Shown here: one piece after another, positions 1 through 9,522 of the stretch | Numbering within the stretch: the stretch's first letter is position 1 | Layout of the letters: each line of letters opens with the position of its first letter | Assembly: GCA_021432605.1 (NCBI GenBank) | Contig: MU271146.1 | Location: 2,604,001-2,668,000 of the forward strand | Origin: Coniochaeta sp. PMI_546 | Taxonomy: Eukaryota > Ascomycota > Sordariomycetes > Coniochaetales > Coniochaetaceae | Reading direction: 5' to 3' | DNA: 64,000 bases | Program-made: the position numbers and the translations under genes | Notes under the pieces: generated by a model | Database searches by the model: none | What the model saw: only the letters and a program-made list of their open reading frames with translations | What the model was told of the DNA's origin: nothing

Positions 1-1
1 A

Positions 2-655
2 ACCAGGGCAATCAACCTCGAGAAGCAGCTTCAACTCCAGAATATGGCCGCTCAGATGCAGGCGTATCTGTCTAGTTTCCAGGACGAGGTGTCATACGAC
101 CGGACCAATCAATCAGGAGCCCACGGCGCTGGCTATCAGCCTATGCACTGGATGTCTCCAACCACCGCCAGTCAATATCCCCCGCAGTCCATGTGGCCGC
201 CCGCCGCCTCCATGACAGCGCCAGCGCCAGCGCCTTCCCTGTTTCCGACATCACAATTCCCTTCTCCCTATACCAACCACCTCCAAGCTCACAACATGAT
301 CACGACACCACATAAGTCTAGGGGACGCTCGTCATCCATGCTTAGCGACGTGTCGGGCTTTACACAGTCCACGAACGACGATGATCAGCCGGGTAGTGAC
401 AATAACACTGCCACCGTCGTGCTGTCGAATCACCCGCGTGGCCATTTTGGTCAACACGGCACTCCTGCTTCGACCTTGCGGGGCCCGCCCGGCTTCAACT
501 TTGCCCGTGCACACCACCATAGGGGTGATGGCTCTGCCTCTGCCTCTGGGTCTGGCTCTGGATCGGGTTCCGGCTCTGCTTTGGGTTCTGAGGGCAGTAG
601 TGTGCGCAGCGATAATGGCAGCGGGAGCCTGCAGGATCCGACGAGTCCGATATGA
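2..655 (+). CDS. C-terminal part of an unidentified low-complexity protein (5' end outside window)
   Basis: The frame is open from base 2 and ends with TGA at 653-655, so this is the 3' end of a longer gene; the first in-window ATG at 44 is probably internal. The visible ~217 residues begin with a Gln/Leu-rich amphipathic stretch (EKQLQLQNMAAQMQAYL), like the end of a coiled coil. They continue as Ser/Pro/Gln/His-rich, apparently disordered sequence with a Ser-rich patch (RGRSSSMLSDVSGF) and a run of alternating Ser-Gly near residues 165-180. Such tails are common in fungal transcription factors and signalling scaffolds. I recognise no domain and assign no function. Antisense frames over this stretch are biased by the repeats and are not taken as genes. 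Confidence 0.6.
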   Translation, partial: TRAINLEKQLQLQNMAAQMQAYLSSFQDEVSYDRTNQSGAHGAGYQPMHWMSPTTASQYPPQSMWPPAASMTAPAPAPSLFPTSQFPSPYTNHLQAHNMITTPHKSRGRSSSMLSDVSGFTQSTNDDDQPGSDNNTATVVLSNHPRGHFGQHGTPASTLRGPPGFNFARAHHHRGDGSASASGSGSGSGSGSALGSEGSSVRSDNGSGSLQDPTSPI

Positions 656-1385
656 TGGTGCAATTGTCTGTTTGGCTTGGGCTGGGTTGTGGTAGTCTTG
701 CCCCAGCGTGTTAACTCGATGTCCAGTGACCCATTCGGTGGCAAGCCTCTTGCTGTCGCCTGTTAGGCCCTTAGCTAGCACGACACTCCGTCTCGTAGCC
801 GAAAGAGCCGTCGGACCTTGTCCTTCGCCTCCTCTGTCCCTGGTCCAAAGATCACCATGATGAATACAAAAGCGCTGTCTCTTCATTACCTTACTTGCTG
901 CAGTGCTACATTGTTCCCGTCTCAAGTGAAGATTCCTGCCTGGCATCGCATGTAGTTTACCCGGAATTTCGCATGACCTCTTTATTGCAGAACCGGTTCT
1001 CGGGACAGGGGAGTACATCCGAAGTCAACTGGGTTGCAATGATGGGCGGCTGCAAATTGAAGCATAGCTTGGCTCATAGGCAATATGGAATATGCGAGTT
1101 ACCGCAGATAGAACATGACTGTGAAGACCGCAGACCTTCGTAGAAGCGAGAGAAACCTGCATGGATCGACAATCCATCTAAGCACTAATCTAGCCTTATC
1201 TCAAGACTATATGGCCATGTCAACATCTATGTCCCTGGGCTTAATCTATTCATGCCGCTGTCTGGTACGGGACGTAGAATGGGAGCTAATATTAGAAACA
1301 CCTCGAGTATAAGAACCGTCGATTGTGACAAGTCCATCATCAGAACCATTCCATGGTCGAGGAATCCACGTATTTCCAAGATACC
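656..1385. other. Intergenic stretch
   Basis: This holds the 3' flank of the upstream gene and the promoter of the expansin-like gene. A TATAAG element at 1308-1313 sits 78 bases before the chosen ATG. No other gene is supported. Confidence 0.5.
1308..1313 (+). promoter_or_regulatory. Likely TATA element of the expansin-like gene
   Basis: TATAAG lies 78 bases upstream of the ATG at 1386, in the range expected for a fungal core promoter with a short 5' leader. The assignment rests on position only. Confidence 0.4.
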
Positions 1386-2207
1386 ATGTCCCACAGTACA
1401 ATCTTCCTCGTGCTATCAGCACTGCTGCTCGCATGTTCGCCAAACATCTGCTATGCCATTGACGGCACCGCACAGATGACCGGTGGAAACCTGAGCGGGG
1501 GCACATGCATGTTCACCAACTACACACTCCCTCCCGGCATCTACGGCTCGACCATGTCCGGTCCTGATTGGAATGCCGGTTCCATGTGCGGAGCCTGTCT
1601 GTTTGTCCAGGGTGAACGTGGGACGATAGTTACCATGGTGAGCTTCCCAGATGTCAAGTGGCAGGGGAGCAGACCCATGTTGAAGATACTGACTGATCTA
1701 CGCAACAGGTCGTAGACGAGTGTCCCGGCTGCAAAAAGAGTCAAGTGAACCTTTTCCAGGACGCGTTTTCGAAAGTGGGAGATCCGACAGCGGGAACCAT
1801 TAAGATCTCCTGGGACGTGGTGTCGTGCGGTATCAGCGGACCGATTGTGCTGAGGAATAAGACTGGGTCATCTAAATACTGGTAAAGACACAATAATTTC
1901 TATTATCACTGCCTTTTATCCTTCAACATCGCCACGCTGACGCTGTCGCCAAACTCCCAGGTTCGAGATGCAGGTTCTGAACTGCAACCAACCCGTGTCA
2001 GCCCTGGACGTCAGCACAGACGGGGGGAAGTCGTGGCAGGCCACGACAAGGAAGGACTATAACTACTTCCAGAAGGCGGGCGGAGGAGGCGGGTTTGGGA
2101 CTTCGTCGGTGACGGTCAGGATCACTTGTCAGGACGGGAAGAAGGTTGTTGCACCTGGTATTGGGGTTGATGGTGATACGGAGTATGCTACGCCGGTCAA
2201 CTGCTAG
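1386..2207 (+). CDS. Secreted expansin-like protein (DPBB plus C-terminal CBM63-like domain)
   Basis: CDS join(1386..1637,1709..1881,1961..2207), 223 aa. Both introns (71 and 79 nt) keep the frame; the second splits the Trp codon before FEMQVLN. The start at 1386 gives a signal peptide (MSHSTIFLVLSALLLAC..CYA); an in-frame ATG at 1353 would add 11 residues before it. Residues 25-140 resemble the double-psi beta-barrel of expansins: GTAQMTGGNLSGGTCMF, a central MCGACL, then DECPGC. The C-terminal ~85 residues (VLNCNQPVSALDVS, then GKSWQATTRKDYNYF) match the beta-sandwich of microbial expansins. Such proteins loosen cellulose-rich walls without hydrolysis and include the Aspergillus EglD type. 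Secretion and plant-wall loosening are inferred from the family. Confidence 0.82.
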
Positions 2208-3082
2208 TCACGCACACCTGATCCAATTCAGTACTCAACATGGCCATGTGTTGACCAGCTGTCCAGGCGCCAGCTGTCCAGGGAGTCCGTTTTGTCGAAC
2301 CATATGTGAATTCGATCTGCCCGGAGTAACACACATGACCGAGTCTATATTGAGCCACAAACAGTGACCAGGAGTGAATAGGACTTCTCCGGAGTTGCTG
2401 TTCTTCAGCAAGACATATCGGAGTTACTGTGATAACACATACCCGGGACTGCGTAGGATACACACATGGACACTGAGCCGCTAATGGTCAGAGCCACATG
2501 TCCAAAGTTCTTGGCTTCTGCACTGGTTATTTGGCGTCTTATTCGATGACAAGTGGTGAAACCCAAGTCACTTCTGCAAAGGGTAGCGCATGATATGTAT
2601 CTGAGAAAGCCTCGCCTATTGTAACAAAATATCTGTGGCATTGGGAATCAGGCGCAGCAGGCACATCAGACAGCCCAACAAGCCAGGAGCCAACGTCAGA
2701 AGTCAATCGAATATCGTTAGATCTGATGTTCAGGGATTGGGGTCACTTGCTACGGGACTGGCGGGAGCGACAGACAGTTGATCATTGGGTAAGGTAGGAT
2801 AGACTTGATGGCCGATATATGAGAGGTTGCCGAGCAAGATTACACGTCGATCAGAGGCTCATAGAAGCGGAAACCTCGCAGTTTCAAGCTTGGCAAGTAA
2901 AGACAAACATGTACTATCAGTTCTTGCTCATGCGTTCACGCCCGCTTTATCAGAATTTGTTTACTTCGATTCCGTGCTTCCAAACGGCGGCATCCCTACA
3001 TACACGATCCTCTAAGTGCTTGGATTATGTACGTGGCCGGGTCTCTCTAGCATTCAAACCATCGACATGCTGCTTGAAGACT
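2208..3082. other. Intergenic stretch between two 3' ends
   Basis: The expansin-like gene and the small cysteine-rich gene converge here. Several short open frames exist, but none has a recognisable domain, a signal peptide or a plausible splice extension. Confidence 0.5.
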
Positions 3083-3405
3083 TTAACAACAGCGAGTGTT
3101 GAGCTCGCCACGACGTCCGAGACCGCAGCAATACAGCTCCTTGAACGTGTCGTCGTCAATGGTGGCAGGATCTCGCTTCATGACATCGCGCCGGCAGCAC
3201 TTGGTCACCAGCTCGCCACGCTTGCCGAGGCCACAACAGTAGGCCTCGGTTGGTTCACGGGCCAGAACTACCCCTGAGTTAGCTTGGGCTTCACCACTTT
3301 GGTCGGCAGTCCAGTCTTGGGGTTCAATGCTTTACCTTCGCTGGGAAGAGCGGCTCCAACGCTGATGAAGAGGGCCAAGGCAGCGGCAAGAGTCTTGAAT
3401 TGCAT
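3083..3405 (-). CDS. Small secreted cysteine-rich protein with a duplicated 16-residue unit
   Basis: CDS complement(join(3083..3267,3336..3405)), 84 aa, one 68-nt intron (GTAAAG donor, GCTAAC branch, TAG acceptor). Without splicing the frame ends at 3268 and the cysteine-rich part is lost. Residues 1-18 form a clear signal peptide (MQFKTLAAALALFISVGA). Residues 33-48 and 69-84 are near-copies: YCCGLG, then KR or RR, then GEL, two or three spacer residues and a closing CC; 13 of 16 positions are identical. All eight cysteines lie in four CC pairs with identical spacing. Dibasic sites occur inside each unit (39-40, 75-76) and between them (49-50, 54-55). It could be a disulphide-stabilised effector-like protein or a Kex2-processed peptide precursor. 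The UstYa-like gene next to it favours a closer look at the second option. I do not recognise a named family. Confidence 0.72.
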
Positions 3406-4582
3406 TTTGAGGATCTTGGGGTGGAATTGAAGTAAGGAGTTTACTGCTGTAGAGTCTTGTCGAACCTGTTTTTGTCGAGGGAATAACAGGGTCTTTATAT
3501 GCAGTAGATCTGACCCAAGTAACACATCGTCAGGTTGTATTCGCCCCTTGAAGGTCTCGTTGCCCATGCAATTCTCCCTGTCGTTATTCGCAGGCCCGTC
3601 GCCAGCCGCGATACGCACACGACGACTACATTATCAATGATACCCCAGCCTATGTGAAGCCGTTGTTCACTAGCGCACCAGTCCCCCGGCCGTTGCAGGT
3701 TGTCAAGTAGATCATGAACCGAGATACCGTGTCCTGGTTAGGAAGTTGACCGAGTGCCGAATCCTGTTTCCCCTCAAAAGCCTAATCCTACCATCATATC
3801 GACGTGACAAGCTAGAGCGAGCTACGTAGCACAGTTTCATGCAGTCCAATCACTGCTGGTTCAAGGACATTTCGTCGAGTCGGAGGCACCGGCGAGATCG
3901 GCCAAACTCTATGTTTGCTTGGCACGAGTTATGAAACGAAAACGAAGACAAGGTGGCAAATAGTGTTCCAGGCTGGAGATGGAAGGTGCTCACTGGTATA
4001 CTCACGATGAAGTCAGGATTGGATATACTATACGTGTTTGGGTCACACACGTACTATGCATTAGTATGCGTCGGATACGAGGGGACCATACACTGCGAGC
4101 AATAAGGTGGAGATATCGTCGTATCATGACATTGGACGAGGAAACATCGTAGCAAGCTCTTCGGCGAAGGATTCGATCGTAACGTCGTCCAGTCGATCAG
4201 CTCCCCGCTCGACGATTTAGGAAGGTCCAGGGAAAGTTTTTCGCTGCCTTTGCGCTGTAGGTGCGGACCATATTCGACATTGTACATTGTAGAGGCGGCT
4301 TGGCATTTGTGTTGCCGTCTGTTGCTAGAGATAAGGGAGTATGGAACGACACATGGATAACAACTTGCTGTGGCGCGACAGATGGGGATCAAGTAGTTGG
4401 AAATGATACGCATGTGGGTTGCTGATCCGAAGTTGGAGGACACCGTCCCAGTCACTCTCTTCTCTTACCCCTTGATCTACTCGCAACATCCAGGTCTCCC
4501 ACCAAACCAAGTTTAGTGATGGAACTCAAGTTTGACCGCGAATGAAACTACAGTGCTCCTCGACTTGACGGCTATAAGCACC
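3406..4582. other. Shared intergenic region of a divergent gene pair
   Basis: About 1.2 kb separates the start codons of the small cysteine-rich gene (minus) and the UstYa-like gene (plus). Apart from the TATA element at 3494-3499 I see no gene; the minus-strand open frames near 3850-4510 have no recognisable protein features. A divergent arrangement allows co-regulation but does not prove it. Confidence 0.5.
3494..3499 (-). promoter_or_regulatory. Likely TATA element of the small cysteine-rich gene
   Basis: TATAAA on the minus strand, about 90 bases upstream of the ATG at 3405. It supports that ATG over the upstream in-frame ATG at 3618. Confidence 0.5.
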
Positions 4583-5530
4583 ATGATGGAGATGATGAAG
4601 AGTATAACTCGGTCAAAAGACTATGAGAAGTTAGGCAGTGAAGGAAGCGAAGACGGTGACATCAGGACCGGATCGAAAGCAAGTCCTGCTAGAACCAAAT
4701 GTTCAGTGTCTCTTACAGTTCTCGCGATCATCAACATAGGGGCGCTCATTCTCCATGGTCTTCTGTTTGTACATGAGACATCTTTGCCCAAGGCGGCTCG
4801 AAATCAGCAACTCAGGGATTGCTCGTACTACTGTCAGTAATCAACAGCCTACATTTCCCTTTTATTCGCGCACAACTGACATAAATCTCGAGAAGCTCCG
4901 TTCTTCGATATGCTTGATATACCCCATACCACAAAGCAGATAAATGCGTCCCTCGCAAACGAAGACGACTCCATCTGGCGCAAACCACCAAGTCCGGAGG
5001 TCGATGCGGCGTGGGACCGTGTCTCTAGACTTGGTTATCACACCGTCACAAGTGCAGACATTGTCGCGCTCGGAAAGGATCCGGAGCTGACGGTGCGCGC
5101 ACCGGCACACTGGGGCATGGGAGATGATGCTCATATCGTGCAGCTGGACGTGACGCACCAGATCCACTGCCTCAACGCCATTAGAAAGGCAATGCATCCC
5201 GAGTACTATCCGGTTCGGAAGGTTATGAAGGACGTCCATCCGCAGCACTGCTTGCACGTACTATTGCAGAACTTGATGTGCGATGCCAGTGTGGATGTCA
5301 TGACTTACAATTGGATGGAGACGCAGCGAAACCCTTTCCCGGATATGAGTATCAATAAGAAGTGCAGGGACTATGAGACCGTGTTGAAGTGGCATGAGGA
5401 TCATTTAGTGCCACTTACTGAGAAGGTATATCGACCAGAGGGGGCAAGAGAGATACATTTGACGCCAAAGTTAAGGGAGTTGTTGGAGGCACATGAGGGT
5501 GAGGAGCCAGACGAGACAGCTGGGGGTTAG
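4583..5530 (+). CDS. UstYa-like (DUF3328) membrane-anchored protein
   Basis: Modelled as join(4583..4832,4896..5530), 294 aa. Exons 1 and 2 share a reading frame but stop codons between them force an intron; the donor GTCAGT is weak, so the join is approximate. It yields CSYY followed by SPFFDMLD, like the YSP segment of the family. The start is the first ATG in frame. After a ~45-residue cytosolic tail comes one membrane segment (SLTVLAIINIGALILHGLLFV), then PSPEVDAAWDRV and the paired motifs HQIHC and HPQHC...MC that mark UstYa proteins. The second motif reads HCLHVLLQNLMC against the usual HCLDxLRQxxMC. Characterised members oxidise or cyclise peptides in fungal RiPP pathways such as ustiloxin and cyclochlorotine; others sit outside clusters. 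The substrate is unknown here. No tyrosinase, methyltransferase or second UstYa gene is visible nearby. Confidence 0.82.
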
Positions 5531-6022
5531 AGGACTTTGAATATTAGACATCAGGAGCTTTTCATTCAACGCAAAACCTCAACTAAGTCTAAGTTCACGT
5601 TATCTTGATGCCGAGGCGCCGTGCTTATAACATGTCGTGCCTTGTCGGTCGTCACACCTTCCTCCTCAACCTGTCCACAACTGCCGGAGCCGCAACTGGC
5701 AGTCCTGGACCTACGCTTGACTGTGTGTCTACGGCACTGGATTGCAGTGAAGCTTGGGCACTATCTGGAAACCATGTCGCAGTCATGAGCTGGTTTCGGC
5801 GAGTTTTGCGAAGTCGATTCCACTGTAGACTTGGCAACCCATGAAACGAGCTTCGGTACTGAGGTTGAGGAACGTTATCGACGCACCGCAAACAAACAAG
5901 AACCCTAATATAACCATGATTAGTCGACAAGGAGCCATGGCAAGGTGGCCCAGAGCGAGCCATGGGAACTAGAACAAAGGAGATGCCCACACAAGACGTA
6001 GCTAGACAAGAGCCTGGGTCGC
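5531..6022. other. Intergenic stretch between convergent genes
   Basis: This holds the 3' flanks of the UstYa-like and CDC123-like genes. No supported gene or repeat. Confidence 0.5.
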
Positions 6023-6973
6023 TCAGAGGGTTACCCGAAACTCGATGTCGTTAGATGAACCATACAGCTGATTGCGGTCCCTCACCCATTGGAAGAGACA
6101 TGAACCGCAGCTGCTTCTGACTCCAAATCCGTTCAACTCGACCAGTTGGCAGGTCTGGGAGTCCTCGTCAAAGAAGACATCAAATGAGAACCCTTGGTCG
6201 ATGAGCAGCTTGTCCATCGGGTCGTTGTCGTTTAGGTCTTCTAGAATAAGGCGGTGGATCTTAGTGACCTCGTCCAAGATTGTGTGCGCCACGGTGCCCT
6301 GACTGTCATAGCCTCTTCCAGCAAATCTCCAGGGTTTGTGCCACTGGTACTGACTGATCCCAGTAATCGTGTTTGCACCAGGTGGGCAGAAAACACGATA
6401 TTCCAGCTCGCTATGCATACGGTCATTGAAGGGGAGGAAGAATAGGTTGAATGTTTCACTTCCGTCTTTCAAATCGTTGAGCAGGGAGTTTCGGGCGCGT
6501 CTCGATGTGACCAAACGCAGAATGATTTCATCGACATTGTGAAAAGCCATTTTGCCAGGTACGAGATAAGCGCCGTCCTTGGGTGAACACGCATCGAGAC
6601 GAAGAAACAGGCCCTCGGGCGGGAAGAATAGCTGTTGCCGTAATATGGGCTTGATCTCCTCGTCAATATCCTCAGCGAACAGGCGGTTGACTCTTCCGAT
6701 CTGAAGCGATCCCTCAGCAGCGTCGAGAAGGAGTCGTGTTTGGGAACGGGAGAGGGTGATGATCTGGACGGCAGACAGGTTGGCATTCCGTGTCGAGAGG
6801 ATGAGGGTGAGCCATCGCTTGAATGAGTATGGATCTTCTGAAGGCTCAATAAGGTCTGTGGCCTCTTCCAGGGTGTGAAAGGAAGTGTTGAAGTCCCTCT
6901 GGATTGGTTTCGCTAGAGCCTGCTTGACTTCATTGTAGTCGATCCTGATGAGCTTGCACCTCGTCACCGCCAT
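6023..6973 (-). CDS. CDC123/D123-family protein (divergent)
   Basis: Single exon of 316 aa from ATG at 6973. The C-terminal half carries the D123 layout: ELEYRVFCPPGANTITGISQY resembles the family's EFRCFV..GISQRD block, and the segment FDVFFDED, then LVELNGFG, resembles the DVY...WLIDFNPFG block that binds metal and nucleotide in this ATP-grasp-like fold. CDC123 proper assembles translation initiation factor eIF2. This copy is divergent: VELNGFG replaces the usual acidic IDFNPFG, so it may be a fungal paralogue with another partner. The N-terminal half (residues 1-130) has no clear match. Neighbours give no clue to function. Confidence 0.6.
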   Translation of the reverse strand: MAVTRCKLIRIDYNEVKQALAKPIQRDFNTSFHTLEEATDLIEPSEDPYSFKRWLTLILSTRNANLSAVQIITLSRSQTRLLLDAAEGSLQIGRVNRLFAEDIDEEIKPILRQQLFFPPEGLFLRLDACSPKDGAYLVPGKMAFHNVDEIILRLVTSRRARNSLLNDLKDGSETFNLFFLPFNDRMHSELEYRVFCPPGANTITGISQYQWHKPWRFAGRGYDSQGTVAHTILDEVTKIHRLILEDLNDNDPMDKLLIDQGFSFDVFFDEDSQTCQLVELNGFGVRSSCGSCLFQWVRDRNQLYGSSNDIEFRVTL

Positions 6974-7320
6974 CTTGGTAGCTGTACCCTTTGATCTGTG
7001 AGCTCTGCCGGTGGTAGTGGTAATCTCTGAGTTTCGAGCAGTTCAGGTGATGACTATAAAATAATGGGTCGGTCAAATACACGGCGGCCGCATAATTTGA
7101 GAAAATTCGAAGCTCTGAAGGTCAGAGTACCTTAGTCACTTTGTGGGATACTCAACTTTTAACCTCAATTCTACCGCGAGGCATTCACTGGAACGAGACA
7201 ACACCGAACCATTCGCAGGTGCATACATACATGCTATCACTACCTTACCAACAAGTACCGAAAGTCCTGTCACTTGTCGACATCGACTACACAAACTAAA
7301 AGTACAGGTCGAACATGTTA
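6974..7320. other. Short intergenic stretch
   Basis: 5' flank of the CDC123-like gene and 3' flank of the glycine-rich gene. Nothing else seen. Confidence 0.45.
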
Positions 7321-9522
7321 TCACACGCCATACCATCCACCTTGCTGCCAGCACACCGTCGCCGCGTTGGCTTGCGTTTGCGTCGTATACTGGGTTTGTC
7401 TGGAACAACGATAATGATTAGTCTCTTATTCACCGGGTCTACAAAGTGTATCGTAGAGATAGTTGGAGTAGATCAACGACATACCCGACCCAGACCGTCG
7501 CGAAGGTGTTGGTGGTCACCACAGCCACCCTCGTTTCGGTCGCCTGAGGCTGCACCGACAGGACGGTCAGTGTCTGCGCTGCGCTCACGTCACAGACTGT
7601 CTGAGCCGGTGCAGTGACTGTTTGGGAAATGCCGAGGTAGTATGTCTCGACTGTCGTCGTTGGCTGTGCTAGGATGACAGACGTGCTTGTGACAGTGTAT
7701 GTCGTCTCATAGACGGTGCTAGTGATGGCGGCAACAGCAGCAATCTCCCTCTCGACGATGCTAGAGGCTGTGTCGGCTGCTGGAAAGAAACTGTCAGCAT
7801 GCACGAATCACAGACGCCTGGAAAACATGGATACAATCGATAAATGAGTGACTTACGATGACCTCCTCCTCCTCCACCTCTCCCTCCACCGCCGCCTCCT
7901 CCACCGCCTCCGCGCCCTCCACCCGATCCTCCGCCCCCTCCTCCTCGCCCGCCTGAACCACCCGAACCGCCTGAGCCGCCTCCACCTCCGCGGCCACCCC
8001 CATTCCCCCCACCACCTCCTCCTCGACCCGCTCCTCCTGAACTACCACCTCCTCCACCGCGGCCGCCGCTGCCACCACCGCCGCTAGATCCTCCACCTCC
8101 ACCACGCCCTCCTGATCCTCCTCCGGAACCGCCTCCACCTCCCCCTCCGCGCCCTCCACCGCTTCCACCTCCGCCTGACCCTCCGCCACGTCCTCCACCA
8201 CTACCTCCGCCTGACCCTCCGCGGTTTCCACCACTACCCGATCCTCCACCCCCTCCGCGCCCTCCACCACTGCCTCCGCCTGACCCTCCGCCGTTTCCAC
8301 CTCCGCCACGCCCCCCACCACTACCACCGCCGTTACCACCGCCATTACCTCCACCATTACCTCCGCCATTTCCCCCACCGCCAGATCCTCCACCACCACC
8401 CCGTCCGCCTCCTGAACCACCTCCTGAACCACCTCCTGAACCACCTCCTGAACCACCTCCAGAGCCGCCTCCTGTGCCACCTCCGCCTCCGCCCCTTCCA
8501 CCACCGCTGCCACCACCGCCACCATTTCCTCCAGTACCTCCCCTCCCCGAGCCGGAGCTCCATCCCCAGCTCCCACCGCTATACCAGGGACGACAGCTGT
8601 TCCCGCATCCCGAAGGTTTCGGCTGGGTCGGGACCGGCGGCGGCGAGTCGACATGTGTGGTGGTGGCTGTCCGGTGACAGTATGCCGTGACGGCCACGGT
8701 GGTGACCCAGTTCGAGGTCACGATGCCAGCCTGGTTCGCTCGTATCACGGTGGTGTAGAGCGTCGTGGGTGCGGGCTGGAAGTACTGCGTTACCGTCTGC
8801 GTGCCGAAGTTGCAGTGTGCTGTTGAGGTCGGCGGGACGAAGACGATGGTTTGGGTCTCGGTCAGGGTTGTTTCGATCGCTGTTTATAGGTTAGTATGCC
8901 TGTCGGCGAAGGGCGGTTGTATGTGTCGGCGGTGAATAATACTTACTTTGAGCTGGTGGGGTGCTTGTGGTGCCGATGATGACGGTTGGTGTCAGCTTAA
9001 GAGGCACGTCCCCATGTCAGTCTCTCAAACTCTGGATCAGAAGGTTGGGGTGAATGAGCTCACAGTAATCACTGTCTTTTCTGGCACACCGACACTGAGA
9101 GTGAACGTTCGCTGGACAGCGAGATCGACGTTCTGGGCCTGGATGATGATGGTCCACGCACCCGAGGACATCTGGTTGTACGAGACAGGACATGTTGACA
9201 ACTCCTCACCACCATTGGCCGTGGTCTCCACGCTCGAGCAGTTATATTCCTGGCCCTTTGGCGAGATCAGGACCGGGGTAACTATGTCATCATCACAGCC
9301 TCGAAACTCTGTTAGCTACACGAACCATATTTGCATCTTCGGTATTGGGTATCACGACGTACCTTGAAAGAGAGAAGTAAATGTGAATGGCGAGTTGGAA
9401 GTGGCATCGATGAGGTATGAACCTCCGTTGGTATAGTCCAGCCCTGTTACGGTGCAATCGGCCGAAACTCGTAAAGCAAGCAGGGCAAAGCATGCCCACA
9501 GATAGTAGTGGCAACGCGCCAT
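7321..9522 (-). CDS. Secreted protein with a ~240-residue glycine-rich domain
   Basis: Six exons, complement(join(7321..7399,7485..7779,7857..8879,8947..8995,9064..9299,9363..9522)), 613 aa; every junction preserves frame. If the last intron is not removed the protein ends instead at 7439. A signal peptide (ARCHYYLWACFALLALRVSA) is followed by a cysteine-containing N-terminal module (CTVTGLDYTNGGSYLIDA...CDDDIVTPVLISPKG). A Thr/Val-rich stretch follows. Residues ~250-488 are almost only Gly and Ser with scattered Arg and Asn (GGGS and GGRGG units, including four perfect 12-base repeats at 8409-8460). A second Thr/Val-rich domain closes the protein (ITSTVYETTYTVTS...). No GPI signal is evident. 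It is probably a cell-wall or extracellular-matrix protein; the function is unknown. Confidence 0.68.
8409..8460 (-). repeat. 12-bp tandem repeat coding for GGGS units
   Basis: The plus strand reads CCTCCTGAACCA about four times without change, inside the glycine-rich exon. The whole block 7860-8560 is strongly pyrimidine-rich on the plus strand. Copy number is likely to vary between strains. Confidence 0.75.

Noticed and set aside
332-1018. 228-codon minus-strand frame opposite the partial gene at the window start
   Set aside because: It is antisense to a low-complexity coding region, Arg-rich and without any domain; the plus-strand frame explains the bias.
7794-8677. Long open frames on both strands across the glycine-rich exon (Val/Glu/Ala-rich, Pro-rich or Trp/Arg-rich products)
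   Set aside because: They are products of the repeat bias in other frames. Only the Gly frame joins to flanking exons with a signal peptide and consistent phases.
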